In this document: one piece after another, positions 33,285-43,105 of the stretch
Numbering within the stretch: position 1 is the first letter of the stretch
Layout of the letters: every line of letters begins with the position of its first letter
Origin: an uncultured Actinomycetes bacterium
Lineage (GTDB): Bacteria > Actinomycetota > Actinomycetes > Mycobacteriales > Mycobacteriaceae
Direction of reading: 5' to 3'
Assembly: GCA_903884065.1 (NCBI GenBank)
Contig: CAISDL010000106.1
Coordinates: forward strand, 1 to 56,245
DNA: 56,245 nucleotides
Translations under genes and position numbers: made by a program
Notes under the pieces: generated by a model
Seen by the model: only the letters and a program-made list of their open reading frames with translations
Told to the model about the DNA's origin: nothing
The model's database searches: none

Positions 33285-34014
33285 GGAGCCACGGTACGCA
33301 GGCACTCCGCCGGCCGTGCGGGCCTGGTGGGCGGCGGGGACGGTCGCGGCTGTCGGGTACGGGATCGTGCTGGCGGTGATCGCGGTGCGGGTGCCGGCCG
33401 GTGAGCACCTCACCGGCCGTTTCACCGGCCAGCCCATGGCCAAGGCCACCATGGCGGTGCTGCTGGCCGTGGCCGCGTCGTTCCATCCGATCCTGCGGGA
33501 GCGGCGCTGGCTGGTGCCCGCGCTGGCGCTGTCGGCCGTGGGCGATCTCTTCCTGGCGATGCCGTGGTGGAAGCCGGCCTTCGTCTGCGGGTTGGGCGCG
33601 TTCCTGGTGGCGCACCTGTGCTACCTGGGCGCGCTGCTGCCGCTGCGGGGAAACACCGGCCGGGGCCGGCTCATCGCGGCGACGGCGGTGGTAGTGGCCT
33701 GCGCCGCCATGCTGGTCCGCTTCTGGCCGACGCTGAGGGCCCAGGGCATGACGATCCCGGTGACCGTCTACATCGGCGTGTTGTGCGCCATGGTGTGCGC
33801 GGCGCTGCTCGCCCGGCTGCCGACAGCCTGGACGGCGCTTGGCGCGACGCTGTTCGCGGTCTCGGACGGCATGATCGGCGTCGGCCAGTTCGTCCTCGGC
33901 TCCGAGGCGTTGGAACTTCCGATCTGGTGGGTGTACGCCGCGTCGCAGATACTGATCACCGCGGGCTTCTTCTTCCATCGGTCGGCACCCGGATTTGTCG
34001 GTGGCTCCCGATAG
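33283..34014 (+). CDS. YhhN-family membrane protein (lysoplasmalogenase-like)
   Basis: A 243-residue polytopic protein with about eight hydrophobic helices and the family blocks [14 protein letters not shown] and [14 protein letters not shown], whose conserved aspartates are the presumed catalytic residues. Animal members hydrolyse lysoplasmalogens; the bacterial role is uncertain. It corresponds to Rv1401 beside lipI. The start is ambiguous: ATG 33283 overlaps the esterase ATG on the other strand, ATG 33253 would extend further into the esterase gene, and no Shine-Dalgarno supports either. Confidence 0.8.
   Translation: MEPRYAGTPPAVRAWWAAGTVAAVGYGIVLAVIAVRVPAGEHLTGRFTGQPMAKATMAVLLAVAASFHPILRERRWLVPALALSAVGDLFLAMPWWKPAFVCGLGAFLVAHLCYLGALLPLRGNTGRGRLIAATAVVVACAAMLVRFWPTLRAQGMTIPVTVYIGVLCAMVCAALLARLPTAWTALGATLFAVSDGMIGVGQFVLGSEALELPIWWVYAASQILITAGFFFHRSAPGFVGGSR
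33291..33296 (-). promoter_or_regulatory. -10 box (TACCGT) for the esterase gene, inside the divergent coding region
   Basis: Minus-strand TACCGT ends 6 nt before ATG 33284 and lies within the first codons of the opposite-strand YhhN gene. Confidence 0.5.
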
Positions 34015-34053
34015 CGTCGGGTCATATCACCGACTACAGGGGGGACCACCACC

Positions 34054-34701
34054 ATGACCGACTCCAATAAGACGCTCATCGCCGCACTGCTGGACCGTTC
34101 CGGCTCCATGCAGGACATCGCCGATGACATGCGGGGCGGATTCGACACCTACATCAGCGGCGAACGTGGCCAGCCGGGGACGACGCTGGTCACCCTGGCT
34201 CAGTTCGACGACCAGTACGAGGTCGTCTACCGGGACACCTCGGTCGACGCCGTGCCCCCGCTGGACCTGCAGCCGCGCGGCATGACCGCCCTGCTGGACG
34301 CGATCGGCCGGTTCATCACCGAGGTCGGGGTCGGTCTGGCCGCGCTCCCGGAGGACCAACGCCCCGGCGAGGTGACCGTACTGGTCCTGACCGACGGGCA
34401 TGAGAACGCAAGCACCGAGTGGTCCAAAGACGCTGTGAAACAACTGATTTCGCAGCAGGAGACGGACTACGGCTGGGACTTCGTGTTCCTCGGGGCGAAT
34501 ATGGACGCCGTGGATGTGGGCGCCGACCTCGGCTTTGCGCCAGGCAAGTCGCTCACTTACGCCGCCGATGGCGACGGCGTGCAGGGCGCCTGGGGCGCGG
34601 TGTCCAGCTACAGCGCCCGCAAGCGCAGCCGCGGCGCCGCACCGGCGGCGTCGATAGTCTTCGATGACGCCGAACGTCGCGGGGCGCACAAACGGCGGTA
34701 A
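34054..34701 (+). CDS. VWA-domain protein
   Basis: A 215-residue von Willebrand factor A-fold protein without signal peptide or membrane helix. The MIDAS metal site is complete: DRSGS (Asp14, Ser16, Ser18), the threonine in RGMTALLDA and the aspartate in LTDGHENAS. The C-terminal tail is Arg/Ala-rich. Such cytoplasmic VWA proteins usually act as metal-dependent adaptors, but no AAA+ ATPase partner is adjacent. The ATG follows AGGGGGGA. Its function is unknown. Confidence 0.82.
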   Translation: MTDSNKTLIAALLDRSGSMQDIADDMRGGFDTYISGERGQPGTTLVTLAQFDDQYEVVYRDTSVDAVPPLDLQPRGMTALLDAIGRFITEVGVGLAALPEDQRPGEVTVLVLTDGHENASTEWSKDAVKQLISQQETDYGWDFVFLGANMDAVDVGADLGFAPGKSLTYAADGDGVQGAWGAVSSYSARKRSRGAAPAASIVFDDAERRGAHKRR

Positions 34702-34721
34702 CCCCACCGGACGGGAGCAGG

Positions 34722-34755
34722 CCGGTGATGACCAAGTGAAGAGTCGATTGGCGTG
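34722..34755 (+). repeat. Solitary copy resembling the mltG-aroE 35-bp repeat, upstream of priA
   Basis: The segment GATGACCAAGTGAAGAGTCG (34729-34748) just before the priA GTG matches most positions of the repeat core GATGAACGAAGTGAAGAGCC seen at 7169-7225. It suggests a dispersed element of which this is an unamplified copy at another intergenic junction. Confidence 0.45.
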
Positions 34756-36750
34756 AGCACAACCGGCCGGCGCGCTGCCGAACACGAACCGATCGCCCGG
34801 GTGCTGCCGATGCTGTCGGTCCCGCATCTGGACCGTGATTTCGACTACCTGGTCAGCGAAGAGCAGTCCGACGACGCCCAGCCCGGAGTCCGGGTGCGGG
34901 TGCGGTTCCACGGCCGGCTGGTGGATGCCTTCGTCCTCGAACGCCGATCCGATACCGACCACGTCGGCCAGTTGGGCTGGCTGGACCGGGTGATCTCGGC
35001 GGAGCCGGTGCTCACCGGCGAGGTGCGCCGGCTGGTCGACGCGGTCGCCGCCCGCTATGCCGGCACCCGTCCCGACGTGCTGCGGCTGGCCATCCCGCCC
35101 CGGCACGCCGGAGCGGAGAAAGGCCAGCGCAGTGCGCCGCTGTTGCCGGTCGTCGAGCCCGTCGATCCGGCCGGCTGGGCTCGCTACAGCGGGGGAACGG
35201 CGTTCCTTGAGGCGCTCCAGGAGGGTCGTGCGGCCCGTGCCGTGTGGCAGGCGCTGCCCGGTGAAGGTTGGTGCGACCGACTGGCCGAAGCCGCGGCGGC
35301 CGCCGTCAGCGGCGGCCACGGCGTGCTCGCCGTCGTGCCGGACCAGCGTGACATCGATGCGCTGATGCAGGCGGCCATCGCGCGGATCGACGCATCCGTC
35401 GTGGTTGCCCTGGCCGCCGGTCTCGGGCCCTCAGCGCGTTACCGGCGCTGGCTGTCGGTGCTGCGCGGGGAGGCGCGGCTGGTCATCGGAACCCGCAGCG
35501 CGGTGTTCGCCCCGGTTGACCGGCTCGGCCTGGTGATGGTCTGGGACGACGGCGACGACAGCCTGGCGGAACCGCGGGCGCCCTATCCGCATGCCCGTGA
35601 CGTCGCCATGCTGCGGGCGCACCAGTTGCGCTGCGCGTCGGTCGTCGCCGGCTATGCCCGCACCGCTGAGGCCCAGGCCCTGGTGACCGGCGGCTGGGCG
35701 CACAATCTCGTGGCGCCCCGTCCGGTGGTGCGCGCCAGCGCCCCCCGGGTGCTCGCCCTCGACGACGAGGGGTACGCCGACGAGCGCGATCCTGCCGCCC
35801 GCACCGCCCGGCTGCCGTCCATCGCGCTGCGCGCCGCCAGGACGGCTCTGGAGCGCGGTGCTCCGGTACTGGTTCAGGTTCCCCGGCGCGGGTACCTGCC
35901 GTCGGTGGCGTGCGCCCGGTGTCGCACCATCGCGCGCTGCCGGCACTGCATGGGGCCGCTGTCGCTGTCCGACCGCGATGCCGAGGGTGCGGTATGCCGC
36001 TGGTGCGGCCGGATCGACATCGCTTTGCGCTGCCGTCGCTGCGGCGCCGACGCCATCCGGGCGGTGGTGGTCGGCGCCCGCCGCACCGCCGAGGAACTCG
36101 GCCGGGCATTTCCCGGCACCGCGGTGATCACGTCGGCGGGTGACGCGGTGCATCCCGAGATCGGTTCCGGCCCGGCTCTGGTGGTCGCCACGCCCGGCGC
36201 CGAACCGCGGGCACCCCACGGCTACGGCGCGGCACTGCTGCTCGACAGTTGGTCCATGCTGGGCCGGGAGGACCTGCGGGCCGCGGAGGACACGCTGCGG
36301 CGGTGGATGGCCGCCGCCGCCCAGGTGCACTCCCGGGCCGAGGGCGGTGTGGTCGTCGTCGTCGCGGACTCCTCGATCCCCACGGTGCAGGCCCTGATCA
36401 GGTGGGATCCGGTCGGTCACGCCGAGACCGAGTTGGATGGCCGGACGGCCGTCGGACTGCCGCCGGCGGTGCATATGGCCGCCGTCGACGGCGCCTCGGA
36501 GGCCGTCGCGGCCCTGATCGGTCAGGCGGTTCTGCCCGAGGATGCCGACGTGCTCGGGCCGGTGGACCTTCCGCCGGGTGTCCGCCGGCCACCGGGCGCC
36601 GGTGACGCCGCGATCCGCATGTTGATCCGGGTCCGGCGAGAGGAGGGTCTGGCCCTGGCGGCGGCGCTGCGCGACGCCACCGCGGTACAGAGCGCCCGCC
36701 ACGACCACGATCCGGTCCGGGTACAGATCGACCCGCTGCACGTGGGCTGA
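34753..36750 (+). CDS. priA: PriA-like primosomal protein N' (helicase-degenerate)
   Basis: A 665-residue protein with the PriA 3'-DNA-binding domain (VLPMLSVPHLDRDFDYLV, VRVRVRFHGRLVDAFVL) and the eight-cysteine double zinc site at about 387-433 (CARCRTIARCRHC, CRWCG, CRRCG). The helicase core is degenerate. There is no GxTGSGKT Walker A in the expected place (GRAARAVWQALPG), and the DEEH box reads DDGDD. Mycobacterial PriA is known to lack recognisable helicase motifs, so it probably recognises forks without unwinding. GTG 34753 is the start. A solitary copy of the 35-bp repeat lies immediately upstream. Confidence 0.9.
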   Translation: MSTTGRRAAEHEPIARVLPMLSVPHLDRDFDYLVSEEQSDDAQPGVRVRVRFHGRLVDAFVLERRSDTDHVGQLGWLDRVISAEPVLTGEVRRLVDAVAARYAGTRPDVLRLAIPPRHAGAEKGQRSAPLLPVVEPVDPAGWARYSGGTAFLEALQEGRAARAVWQALPGEGWCDRLAEAAAAAVSGGHGVLAVVPDQRDIDALMQAAIARIDASVVVALAAGLGPSARYRRWLSVLRGEARLVIGTRSAVFAPVDRLGLVMVWDDGDDSLAEPRAPYPHARDVAMLRAHQLRCASVVAGYARTAEAQALVTGGWAHNLVAPRPVVRASAPRVLALDDEGYADERDPAARTARLPSIALRAARTALERGAPVLVQVPRRGYLPSVACARCRTIARCRHCMGPLSLSDRDAEGAVCRWCGRIDIALRCRRCGADAIRAVVVGARRTAEELGRAFPGTAVITSAGDAVHPEIGSGPALVVATPGAEPRAPHGYGAALLLDSWSMLGREDLRAAEDTLRRWMAAAAQVHSRAEGGVVVVVADSSIPTVQALIRWDPVGHAETELDGRTAVGLPPAVHMAAVDGASEAVAALIGQAVLPEDADVLGPVDLPPGVRRPPGAGDAAIRMLIRVRREEGLALAAALRDATAVQSARHDHDPVRVQIDPLHVG

Positions 36751-36764
36751 TACGGCGGCCTTTC

Positions 36765-36811
36765 CGGCAACCTATCTGGCCGGCAACCTATCTGGCGGGC
36801 ACCTATCTGGC
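36765..36811. repeat. 16-bp tandem repeat spanning the stop codon of the PLP decarboxylase
   Basis: Two identical 16-bp units (36765-36780, 36781-36796) and a 15-bp variant (36797-36811). Each carries the minus-strand string GCCAGATAG, so the decarboxylase stop (TAG, 36805-36803) is reiterated twice downstream. Confidence 0.8.
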
Positions 36812-38203
36812 CGCTTCTAGGACCACCCGCACCATGTCGAGCGTCGTCGACGGATGCAGCAGCGCGAAGCGGCCGATCACCTCGCCCTCCCACACCGTGG
36901 GGGTGGCGAAAGCGACCTGCTCGGCGAGCAGCCGGTTCTGCAGACCCAGATAGTCGTCCTTGGTCCAGCCTGGCCGGCGCCACAACACGATCGACAACCC
37001 CGGCTCACGAACCAACTCGACATGCGGCATCTCGTCGACCAGTTCGGCCACCTGCGCGGTCAGGTCCAACACATGCTGGACGGCGATCCGGTAGGCGTTG
37101 GTGCCGTATACCGCCAGGGAGAACCACAGCGGCAGTCCGCGTGCCCGGCGGCTCAGATGATGGGCGAGGTCGGTCGGGTTCCAGAATTCCGGATGTTCGG
37201 ACTGATGCAGTGGATCGAGATAGGACGCGTGCTGGGTGTGCACCGAGGCCGCGTCGTCGGGGTCGCGGTACAGCACGGCCGCGCAGTCGAAGGGGGCGAA
37301 CCACCACTTGTGCGGGTCGGTGATGAAGGAGTCGGCGTGCTCGAGTCCGGCGAACCGCCATCTCTGGTCCGACAGCAGGGCCGCGCCGCCGTAGGCGCCG
37401 TCGACGTGAAACCACAGATTCCGTTCCCGGCACACTGCAGCGATGCCCTCGAGATCGTCGACGATCCCGGCGTTCGTCGTTCCGGAGGTGGCCACCACTG
37501 CGACCACCGGAGGGCCGTCGTAGCCGTCCAGAGCGGCCTTCAACGCGTCCCCGGTGAACCGGTGGTCCTCGGTGGCCACCACGAACGGTTCGACGTCGAG
37601 GATGCGGCAGGCGTTCGCCACCGACGAGTGCGCCTCGTCACTGCAGGCGATCCGCACCTCCCGCACCCCGAACCTCTTGCGCCCGATCTCCCTTGCGACC
37701 GCCAACGCGGACAGGTTCGCCGCGGACCCGCCGGACACGAACGTCCCGCCGGCCGTGTCCGGCATGCCCGCCAGGTCGGCGATAAAGCGCAGCACCTGGT
37801 TCTCGGCGACGATGGCTCCGGAGGCCTCCAGCCACGAACACCCCTGCAGCGACGCGATGGACACCACGGTGTCGAACAACAGCGCCGCCTTGGTGGGGGC
37901 GGCGGGGATGAAACCGAAAAATCGTGGGCTGTCGGTGGAGAGCACGTTCGACGCGATGTGGTCGACGTAGGCGTCGAGGACTTCGCGGGGGTCGCGGCCG
38001 TACTCGTCGATGAAACCGTCCAGCGCCTCCATGATCGGCTCGGGCGGCGCCGGATGATCCAGCGGTGTGTCGGTGAAGGACAGCCGCGTGCGCACGTATT
38101 CGAAGACCAGGCCCGCCAGGTGCGGGTCGTGCTGGTGCATCCGGTCGGGCGGCCGCGTCTCACGTATGACGTGGTGAGCCAGATACGGGTCGTCGGTTGG
38201 CAT
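36803..38203 (-). CDS. PLP-dependent group II amino acid decarboxylase (aromatic/DDC family)
   Basis: A 466-residue fold-type I PLP enzyme. The cofactor residues are all present: His192 (stacks on PLP, DEAHSSV), Asp268 (HVDGAYGG) and the Schiff-base Lys299 (TDPHKWW). Overall it resembles aromatic L-amino-acid and tyrosine decarboxylases more than glutamate decarboxylase, but substrate cannot be fixed from motifs. ATG 38203 has an AGGAGA site 5-6 nt upstream. The stop lies in a 16-bp repeat. It converges on priA and is divergent from the DUF2207 gene. No dedicated transporter gene lies adjacent, although an APC permease is 9 kb away. Confidence 0.88.
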   Translation of the reverse strand: MPTDDPYLAHHVIRETRPPDRMHQHDPHLAGLVFEYVRTRLSFTDTPLDHPAPPEPIMEALDGFIDEYGRDPREVLDAYVDHIASNVLSTDSPRFFGFIPAAPTKAALLFDTVVSIASLQGCSWLEASGAIVAENQVLRFIADLAGMPDTAGGTFVSGGSAANLSALAVAREIGRKRFGVREVRIACSDEAHSSVANACRILDVEPFVVATEDHRFTGDALKAALDGYDGPPVVAVVATSGTTNAGIVDDLEGIAAVCRERNLWFHVDGAYGGAALLSDQRWRFAGLEHADSFITDPHKWWFAPFDCAAVLYRDPDDAASVHTQHASYLDPLHQSEHPEFWNPTDLAHHLSRRARGLPLWFSLAVYGTNAYRIAVQHVLDLTAQVAELVDEMPHVELVREPGLSIVLWRRPGWTKDDYLGLQNRLLAEQVAFATPTVWEGEVIGRFALLHPSTTLDMVRVVLEAAR

Positions 38204-38294
38204 GGTTTCTCCTGCGTGAGCGTTGAGTTGTCACCGTAGAGTGCGGGGCAGGATTTCGTCGGTTGTCGTGTCACGGCGGACAGGGGGAGGGGCG

Positions 38295-40112
38295 ATGCGC
38301 TCGGTGGGCCGCAGGATCGCGTGGCTGATCCCACTGCTGCTCACCGTCGTCGGACTCCTGTGGCCACTGGTGCTGACCGGCGCGTCCTCGGGCGGGACGC
38401 TGTCGGACCCGGTGACGTTCTCCTCGATGCGGGCCGACTTCACCGTGGACGCCGACGGGGTGTTGCAGGCCACCGAGACCATCACCGCGGAGTTCCCCAG
38501 CGGGCGGCACGGGATCTTCCGGTACTGGGACGTGGCCAACCAGAACGACTCCCACGTCCGCCAGAACCCCGAGGTCGAGGAGATCTCCCTGGACGGCGAA
38601 CCCGTGCCGTACGAGTTCCTGTGGAAGAACGGCCGGCGATTCCTGGTGGCCAAGATCGGCGACCCCGACAGCTATGTGTTCCCGGGGTCGCATGTCTACC
38701 GAATCCGCTACAGCATCCCCGGTGTGCTCGATCCCGGAACCACCGGCCAGAACCGGCAATTCGCCTCCACGGTGGGCGATCCGGCGGCGACGTCGGTGTT
38801 CTTCTGGAACGTCATCGCTCCCGGCTGGTCCAATGTCATTGAGCAGGCGGAGATCTCGGTTCGGTTACCCGCCGCGGTTCCCGGTGCGCAGTGCTCGGTC
38901 GGGATGGGCGTGGGACGCACGTGCGACGGGCTGACCGTCAACGGCGACACCGTGCAGATCCGGGCGGCCAACCTCCCGCCCGGCACCCCGGTCACGCTTC
39001 GCGCCGGGGTCGACGTTCCCACCCCGCCGCGGGCCACCGTGCCGTGGTCGCAGCGCTGGGATCCGATCCTGGGACGCTCCGTGCCGATCGCGGCCTGGCT
39101 GCTCGGTTTGACGGCCGCCACGGGTCTGGGGGCGTTTCTGTTCTGGCGCACCACCGTTGAGCCGGCCCCGGGTTTCCCGTTGCAGTATGCCCCGCCCGCG
39201 GGACTCGGACCCGTGCAGTGCGAGTTCATCCGCACGGAGAAGGTGCCGGATGAGGGCGTCACTGCGACCCTGTTCTATCTGGCCGACCGCGGTCTGGTCG
39301 ACCTCAACGAGGTCGGGCACAAGAAGTGGGCGGTGCGCAGCACCGGCGAACGCGGGGGGTGGGCCGATGTCGACCCGGTCAGCGTGGCGGTCGGATCGGC
39401 TCTCGGACTGACCTCTCCGGGACATCGCTTCGACGCCAACGGCACCGTGAGCGCGGGCACCAAACTCACCCGCGCCAAGGCGGAGATGGCCACCGCGGTC
39501 CGCGAGTGGGCATTCGGCGGCGGCCTGATGGTCAAGCGGCGGGTGGAACTGTGGCTGCGGGTGGCCAACGTGGTGTCGCTGGTGCTGGCCGTCTGCGGCT
39601 TTCTGCGTCTGTTCGTCTTTCCGATCACTCTGTGGGGCTTGCCCTTTGCCGCCTTCTTCCTGTTGTCGCTGCCCGCCTGGAGCCCCGGCGTCGGTATGCG
39701 CCGCAGCCCGGTCGGCCGGCAGTTGTGGTCGGAAGCGGGCGGCTTCCATCGCATGCTGACCACCGACTCCGCGGAGTCGAGATTCGACTTCTCCGCCCGC
39801 AAGGACCTCTACACCGCCTACGTCCCGTTCGCGGTGGCAGGTGGTGCCGCTGCGCTGTGGGCGGCCAAGTACCAGGCCGCCACCGGCCAACCTCCGCCGG
39901 AACCGGGCTGGTACCACTCGAGTTCGGGCCGCAACGTCAGCTCCTCGGGTTCCGGGGGTGCTAGTTTCGACAGCTTCGAGTCGGCACTGTCGTCGTCGAT
40001 CGGCGCCTACACCGCGTCACAGTCCTCATCGTCGAGCAGCAGCGGCGGAGGGGGCTTCAGCGGAGGCGGTGGCGGCGGTGGTGGTGGCGGCGGAGGAGGA
40101 GGTTCCTGGTGA
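38295..40112 (+). CDS. DUF2207-domain membrane protein with glycine-rich tail
   Basis: A 605-residue membrane protein. An N-terminal helix (about 7-28) is followed by an extracytoplasmic DUF2207 domain (MRADFTVDADGVLQATETI, GIFRYWD, YRIRYSIPGVLD), a membrane helix near 255-275, a cytoplasmic region, a hydrophobic pair near 420-455, and a Ser/Gly-rich tail with a long glycine run ending GSW. This ending is usual for the family. I chose ATG 38295 because AGGGGGAGGGG precedes it. It is translationally coupled (GTGA) to the LemA gene, a pairing found widely in bacteria; function is not established. Confidence 0.87.
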   Translation: MRSVGRRIAWLIPLLLTVVGLLWPLVLTGASSGGTLSDPVTFSSMRADFTVDADGVLQATETITAEFPSGRHGIFRYWDVANQNDSHVRQNPEVEEISLDGEPVPYEFLWKNGRRFLVAKIGDPDSYVFPGSHVYRIRYSIPGVLDPGTTGQNRQFASTVGDPAATSVFFWNVIAPGWSNVIEQAEISVRLPAAVPGAQCSVGMGVGRTCDGLTVNGDTVQIRAANLPPGTPVTLRAGVDVPTPPRATVPWSQRWDPILGRSVPIAAWLLGLTAATGLGAFLFWRTTVEPAPGFPLQYAPPAGLGPVQCEFIRTEKVPDEGVTATLFYLADRGLVDLNEVGHKKWAVRSTGERGGWADVDPVSVAVGSALGLTSPGHRFDANGTVSAGTKLTRAKAEMATAVREWAFGGGLMVKRRVELWLRVANVVSLVLAVCGFLRLFVFPITLWGLPFAAFFLLSLPAWSPGVGMRRSPVGRQLWSEAGGFHRMLTTDSAESRFDFSARKDLYTAYVPFAVAGGAAALWAAKYQAATGQPPPEPGWYHSSSGRNVSSSGSGGASFDSFESALSSSIGAYTASQSSSSSSSGGGGFSGGGGGGGGGGGGGGSW

Positions 40113-40642
40113 CCGTGTATCTGGTGATCGCATTGGTGCTCGCGGTGGCCGTGCTCATCGGTTTCGTGCTGGGCTACAACAAACTTCGCTCCGCCGACGT
40201 CCGGGCCGATGAGGCGCTGGGCGGCGTCGATGTGCAGCTGACCCGGCGGGCCTCGCTGATTCCCGGCCTGGTCAGCGCTGTCGATGGATTCGCGGCGCAC
40301 GAGAAATCCGTACTGGGACACATCGCCGACGCCCAGGCCGCGTTGACCGCCGCCACCGCCGGCACATCGGTCGCGCAGCGCGCCGGCGCGGAACGCCAGT
40401 TCGACGGTGCTGTCGGGCAGGTTCTGGCGCTCGGCCAGACCTACCCCCAACTCGCGTCGTCGAACAACTTCCTCGACCTTCAGCACAATCTGGCCGACAC
40501 CGAGGACAAACTCGCCTTCGCCCGCCAGTACTACAACGACGCGGCCGCGACGGTCAACAAGCTGCGCAGCACCATCCCGTGGATGTTCGTCGCCGGCATG
40601 GCCGGGGTGGGCGAACGTGAGTTCTACCAGGCGCCCAAGTGA
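40109..40642 (+). CDS. LemA family protein
   Basis: A 177-residue protein with an N-terminal membrane helix (about 4-23), then a long helical domain outside the membrane: [35 protein letters not shown], and [27 protein letters not shown] near the end. These are the LemA signatures. The partner is the DUF2207 protein whose stop its GTG overlaps. The family is structurally known (helical bundle) but its role is unclear. Confidence 0.92.
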   Translation: MTVYLVIALVLAVAVLIGFVLGYNKLRSADVRADEALGGVDVQLTRRASLIPGLVSAVDGFAAHEKSVLGHIADAQAALTAATAGTSVAQRAGAERQFDGAVGQVLALGQTYPQLASSNNFLDLQHNLADTEDKLAFARQYYNDAAATVNKLRSTIPWMFVAGMAGVGEREFYQAPK

Positions 40643-40667
40643 CCCTTCACCGGACCAGAAACCGCTG

Positions 40668-41597
40668 ATGCGAATCGTGTTCGCCGGCACGCCCGAACCG
40701 GCACTGCCGTCACTGCAGCGGCTGATCGACTCGCCACACCACGATGTCGTTGCCGTGCTGACCCGACCCGACGCCGCCGCGGGCCGGCGCGCGAAGCCGG
40801 CACCCTCGCCGGTGGCGCGGCTGGCCCTGGACGCCGGAATCCCCGTACTGCGTCCCGCGCGGCCGAATTCGGCGGAGTTCGTCGCCGAACTCGCCGCGCT
40901 GGCTCCGGACTGCTGCGCCGTGGTCGCCTACGGGGCGCTGTTGAGCGAAGAACTGCTGGCGGTGCCGCGGCACGGCTGGGTCAATCTGCACTTCTCGTTG
41001 CTGCCCGCCTGGCGTGGTGCCGCGCCGGTGCAGGCTGCCATCGCCGCCGGCGACACCGTCACCGGCGCAACGACGTTCCTCATCGAACCCGCATTGGACT
41101 CCGGGCCGGTGTACGGGGTGGTGACCGAGACCATCCGGGCAGGCGACACCGCCGGCGAGTTGCTCGACCGGTTGGCGGAGACCGGGGCGGGGCTGCTGGC
41201 GACCACCCTCGACGGCATCGCCGAGGGTGCCCTGACCCCGGTACCGCAGCCACCCGACGGGGTGAGTCTGGCGCCCAAGATCACCGTCGAGCAGGCCCGC
41301 ATCCGCTGGGACCTGCCGGCCCACGCCGTCGAGCGCCGCGTCCGCGCGGTCACCCCGGCGCCGGGCGCATGGACCATGGTCGGCGACCTTCGGGTCAAGA
41401 TCGGCCCGCTCACCATCGACGCCGACGCCGAACCGCTGGCGCCGGGGGAGCTGCGTATCGACCGGACCGGGGTGCGGGCCGGCACCGCAACCCGGCCGGT
41501 GCTGCTGGGACAGGTGCAACCGCCGGGCAAGAAGCCGATGACCGCGCTGGACTGGACACGCGGCGCCCGCCTGGGCGAACAGGCGCGGGCCTCGTGA
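40668..41597 (+). CDS. fmt: Methionyl-tRNA formyltransferase
   Basis: A 309-residue enzyme that formylates initiator Met-tRNA with 10-formyl-THF. The catalytic triad is Asn106, His108 and Asp144 ([20 protein letters not shown]). The N-terminus [16 protein letters not shown] is canonical, so ATG 40668 is chosen over the longer open frame that runs back into lemA. The C-terminal tRNA-binding barrel is complete. Its stop overlaps the rsmB GTG by 3 nt. Confidence 0.96.
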   Translation: MRIVFAGTPEPALPSLQRLIDSPHHDVVAVLTRPDAAAGRRAKPAPSPVARLALDAGIPVLRPARPNSAEFVAELAALAPDCCAVVAYGALLSEELLAVPRHGWVNLHFSLLPAWRGAAPVQAAIAAGDTVTGATTFLIEPALDSGPVYGVVTETIRAGDTAGELLDRLAETGAGLLATTLDGIAEGALTPVPQPPDGVSLAPKITVEQARIRWDLPAHAVERRVRAVTPAPGAWTMVGDLRVKIGPLTIDADAEPLAPGELRIDRTGVRAGTATRPVLLGQVQPPGKKPMTALDWTRGARLGEQARAS

Positions 41598-43066
41598 ACC
41601 AGCGCGGTGGCGGCAAGGACCGTCAGGACCGTCGACCCGAGCGCCGCGAACCCCGGGGCGAGCGACCGGCACCGCGCCGTCGGCCGCGGGCCGAACTCGA
41701 TCCGGCCCGTCGCGCCGCCTTCGACGTCCTGCGCGCGGTGTCCGAGAAAGACGCCTACGCCAACCTGGCGCTGCCCGCTCTGCTGGGCGAACGTGGCATC
41801 ACCGGCCGCGACGCGGCCTTCGCGACCGAACTGACCTACGGCACCTGCCGCACCCGGGGACTGCTCGACGCCGTCATCGCCGCCGCCGCCGGCCGGCCGG
41901 TGGACCAGATCGACCCCGTGCTGCTGGATCTGCTGCGACTCGGGGCGTACCAGTTGCTGCGCACCAACGTCGCCGAGCACGCCGCGGTAGCGACCACCGT
42001 CGAGCAGGCGGGAGTCGAATTCGACTCGGTCCGAGCGGGATTCGTCAATGCGGTGTTGCGAAAGATCTCCAGCCGGGACGAGGCCGCCTGGTTGGCCGAA
42101 GTGGCGCCGCCGGCTGCGGGGGACCCGATCGGTCACGCCGCACTGGTGCACGCCCATCCCCGCTGGATCGCCCAGGCGTTCGCCGATGCCCTGGGCGCCG
42201 ACGCCGGCGAACTGGATGCCGCGCTGGCCGCCGACGACGCCCGGCCGGCGGTGCACCTGGCCGCCCGCCCCGGGGTGCTCTCGGCCGCCGACCTGGCCGA
42301 GGCGGTGGGCGGCGAAGTCGGGCGCTACTCGCCCTATGCGGTCTACCTCGCCGGCGGCGATCCCGGCCGGCTCGCCGCCCTGCGCGACGGCCAGGCGCTG
42401 GTGCAGGACGAAGGCAGCCAGTTGGTGGCCCGGGCCCTGACCCTGGCACCGTGCATCGGCGCCGACCGCGGCCGCTGGCTGGATCTGTGTGCCGGGCCCG
42501 GCGGCAAGACGGCTCTGCTCGCGGCGCTGGCCGCCCAGCAGGGCGCGGTCGTCACCGCCGTCGAACTCAATCCCCGGCGCGCGGAACTGGTCGAGCACAA
42601 CGTTCGTGGTCTGGCGGTCGAGGTGCTGCGCGCCGACGGTCGCGAACCTCCGCTTCCCGCAGGGGAATTCGACCGGGTGCTCGTCGACGCGCCCTGCACC
42701 GGGCTCGGTGCGCTGCGCCGGCGCCCGGAGGCGCGCTGGCGGCGCACCCCCGCCGACGTCGCACCGCTGGCCAAGCTGCAACGCGAACTGCTGGCCTCGG
42801 CGATCCGGCTGGTCCGCCCGGGTGGTGTGGTGCTCTACGCGACCTGTTCACCGCATCTGGTCGAAACCGTCGGTGTGGTCTCCGACGCGCTCCGGTCGGC
42901 GTCGCGCCGGGGTGGGCGCGAGGGCCGCCAGCCGGTGACCGCGCTGGACACCCGGGAGCTGTTCGCCCCCGTCGGCGACCTCGGGGACGGGCCGTATGTC
43001 CAGCTGTGGCCGCACCGGCACGGCACCGACGCCATGTTCGCCGCCGCACTGCGCAAGGACAGCTGA
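41594..43066 (+). CDS. rsmB: 16S rRNA cytosine-967 C5-methyltransferase
   Basis: A 490-residue RNA methyltransferase. A basic, disordered N-terminus (about 1-35) precedes a NusB-like RNA-binding domain ([32 protein letters not shown]) and a Rossmann domain with [17 protein letters not shown] (SAM), [20 protein letters not shown] and YATCSPH, the two cysteines of the Nop2/Sun family. The GTG overlaps the fmt stop. It is a useful architectural comparison for the NusB-methyltransferase fusion in this window. Confidence 0.94.
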   Translation: MNQRGGGKDRQDRRPERREPRGERPAPRRRPRAELDPARRAAFDVLRAVSEKDAYANLALPALLGERGITGRDAAFATELTYGTCRTRGLLDAVIAAAAGRPVDQIDPVLLDLLRLGAYQLLRTNVAEHAAVATTVEQAGVEFDSVRAGFVNAVLRKISSRDEAAWLAEVAPPAAGDPIGHAALVHAHPRWIAQAFADALGADAGELDAALAADDARPAVHLAARPGVLSAADLAEAVGGEVGRYSPYAVYLAGGDPGRLAALRDGQALVQDEGSQLVARALTLAPCIGADRGRWLDLCAGPGGKTALLAALAAQQGAVVTAVELNPRRAELVEHNVRGLAVEVLRADGREPPLPAGEFDRVLVDAPCTGLGALRRRPEARWRRTPADVAPLAKLQRELLASAIRLVRPGGVVLYATCSPHLVETVGVVSDALRSASRRGGREGRQPVTALDTRELFAPVGDLGDGPYVQLWPHRHGTDAMFAAALRKDS

Positions 43067-43092
43067 GCGACCGTGCGCCGTCACCGAGGCTT

Positions 43093-43098
43093 TACAGT
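43093..43098 (+). promoter_or_regulatory. -10 box (TACAGT) for leaderless rpe
   Basis: TACAGT ends 7 nt before ATG 43106, suggesting a separate leaderless promoter for rpe-ribD. Confidence 0.5.
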
Positions 43099-43105
43099 GG
43101 CAGCC

